This document shows, in pieces, positions 5,233 to 5,900 of a DNA stretch of 5,900 nucleotides. Every line of letters starts with the position of its first letter. Position 1 is the stretch's first letter. A program made the translations under genes and the position numbers. The stretch covers positions 1-5,900 of the forward strand of contig JAQTSL010000231.1 in the NCBI GenBank assembly GCA_028711355.1, written 5' to 3'. This stretch comes from Rhodoferax sp. Lineage in GTDB: Bacteria > Pseudomonadota > Gammaproteobacteria > Burkholderiales > Burkholderiaceae_C. The notes beneath the pieces were generated by a model that saw only the letters and a list, made by a program, of their open reading frames with translations, made no database searches and was not told the DNA's origin.

Positions 5233-5900
5233 TCAGCCAAAAATATTGCGCTCGGCGATGTAGAAGAACGCGCCACCAAGGTAGCCGATCAGCGCCAGCC
5301 AACTGATGCGCTTCATGTACCAGAAAAAATCAATTTTCTCCAGCCCCATGGCGGCTACACCGGCCGCCGAGCCAATGATCAAGATCGAGCCACCGGTGCC
5401 GGCGCAGTACGCCATGAACTCCCACAAAAAGCTGTCGGCCGGATGCGTGGTCATGTCGTACATGCCCATCGAAGCCGCCACCAGCGGCACGTTGTCCACC
5501 ACCGCGCTGACCAAACCAATCAGCATCACGATGACGTCGAGCCGGCCGACCGCCTGGTCCATCCACTGCGCCAAGCTGGTCAGGATATGGGTGTGTTCGA
5601 GTGTGGCCACCGCCAACAAAATACCGATAAAAAACACGATCGAACTCATGTCGATCTTGGTCAGCGCATGCACCAGCGTTAGCGGTGCGCGGTCGTCGGC
5701 GCCCTTGTTGCGGTGAACCAGGTCACCGACCAGCCACAAGATGCCCAAACCAAACAAAATACCCATGAACGGCGGCAGGTGCGTGACCGTTTTGAACACC
5801 GGCACCATCACCAAAATGCCCAACCCCGCCACAAACATCAGGTTTTGCTCAAACTTGCTGGTCTGGGTACGCTTGCGCGCAGCCGAACTATGAACCCCCT
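5233..5900 (-). CDS. nhaD: NhaD-type Na+/H+ antiporter, C-terminal part (5' end outside window)
   Basis: NhaD expels Na+ (and Li+) in exchange for protons across the inner membrane and belongs to the ion transporter superfamily. The frame is open to the window edge, giving 221 visible residues, roughly the C-terminal half of a family that is usually 400-500 residues long. An internal Met at 5838 lies inside a membrane helix region and is not the true start. About six hydrophobic segments are visible, including NLMFVAGLGILVMVPVFKTV near residues 19-38, then THLPPFMGILFGLGILW, a SSIVFFIGILLAV helix, VIVMLIGLVSAVVDNVP with the conserved Asp-Asn-Val-Pro at about 135-138, and the TGGSILIIGSAAGVAAMG segment near residues 168-185. 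The soluble loop HRNKGADDRAP separates two helices. The stop TGA lies at 5233-5235, 17 nt before ghrB. Confidence 0.9.
   Translation of the reverse strand, partial: GVHSSAARKRTQTSKFEQNLMFVAGLGILVMVPVFKTVTHLPPFMGILFGLGILWLVGDLVHRNKGADDRAPLTLVHALTKIDMSSIVFFIGILLAVATLEHTHILTSLAQWMDQAVGRLDVIVMLIGLVSAVVDNVPLVAASMGMYDMTTHPADSFLWEFMAYCAGTGGSILIIGSAAGVAAMGLEKIDFFWYMKRISWLALIGYLGGAFFYIAERNIFG

Noticed and set aside
4397..5263. Open frame of 288 codons on the plus strand opposite ghrB
   Set aside because: It is a shadow of ghrB, which has all catalytic motifs; the antisense protein has no recognisable domain or ribosome binding site.
5216..5302. 29-residue upstream extension of GhrB
   Set aside because: It would overlap the end of nhaD, and the ATG at 5215 gives the usual family N-terminus.

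Overview
The window looks like chromosomal DNA of a betaproteobacterium, most likely order Burkholderiales and close to the Comamonadaceae (Rhodoferax/Polaromonas-like). This is an impression from protein sequence recalled from memory. The elongation factor P has an arginine at its modified loop tip, as in the EarP-modified betaproteobacterial type, and the DnaG, RmuC, LOG-family and NhaD sequences all read as betaproteobacterial. The DNA is GC-rich. I see no transposase, phage gene, tRNA, rRNA or CRISPR array.

Layout, left half (plus strand): the 3' end of dnaG (primase, 1-822); a 147-nt gap with no recognisable gene; efp (elongation factor P, 970-1524); a clear intrinsic terminator (1548-1575); and a LOG-family nucleotide phosphoribohydrolase gene (1595-2467) starting about 20 nt after the terminator T-run.

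Layout, right half (minus strand, read from right to left): the 3' part of nhaD (Na+/H+ antiporter, 5233 to the window edge); 17 nt downstream a D-2-hydroxyacid dehydrogenase of the GhrB/glyoxylate-hydroxypyruvate reductase type (4250-5215); a 352-nt intergenic stretch (3898-4249); and rmuC (2452-3897). The rmuC and LOG genes converge and their 3' ends overlap by 16 nt.

The intergenic stretch 3898-4249 is the only non-routine part. It holds three tandem copies of a 56-bp unit (3923-4090). The last copy is closed by a 17-bp perfect inverted arm, giving a long palindrome (4050-4105). A separate REP/dRS3-like hairpin element lies just past ghrB (4209-4230). These look like non-coding mobile or REP-type repeats. 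The array ends only 25 nt before the rmuC start codon, so it occupies the place where the rmuC promoter would be expected.

The genes do not form one pathway. They are housekeeping functions: replication priming, translation of polyproline stretches, nucleotide/cytokinin-type metabolism, DNA-rearrangement limitation, 2-keto acid reduction and sodium/pH homeostasis. I found no convincing new multi-gene system. The points worth a second look are the repeat array, the unusual dnaG-efp adjacency (dnaG is usually followed by rpoD and efp usually sits beside earP), and the terminator-embedded start of the LOG gene.
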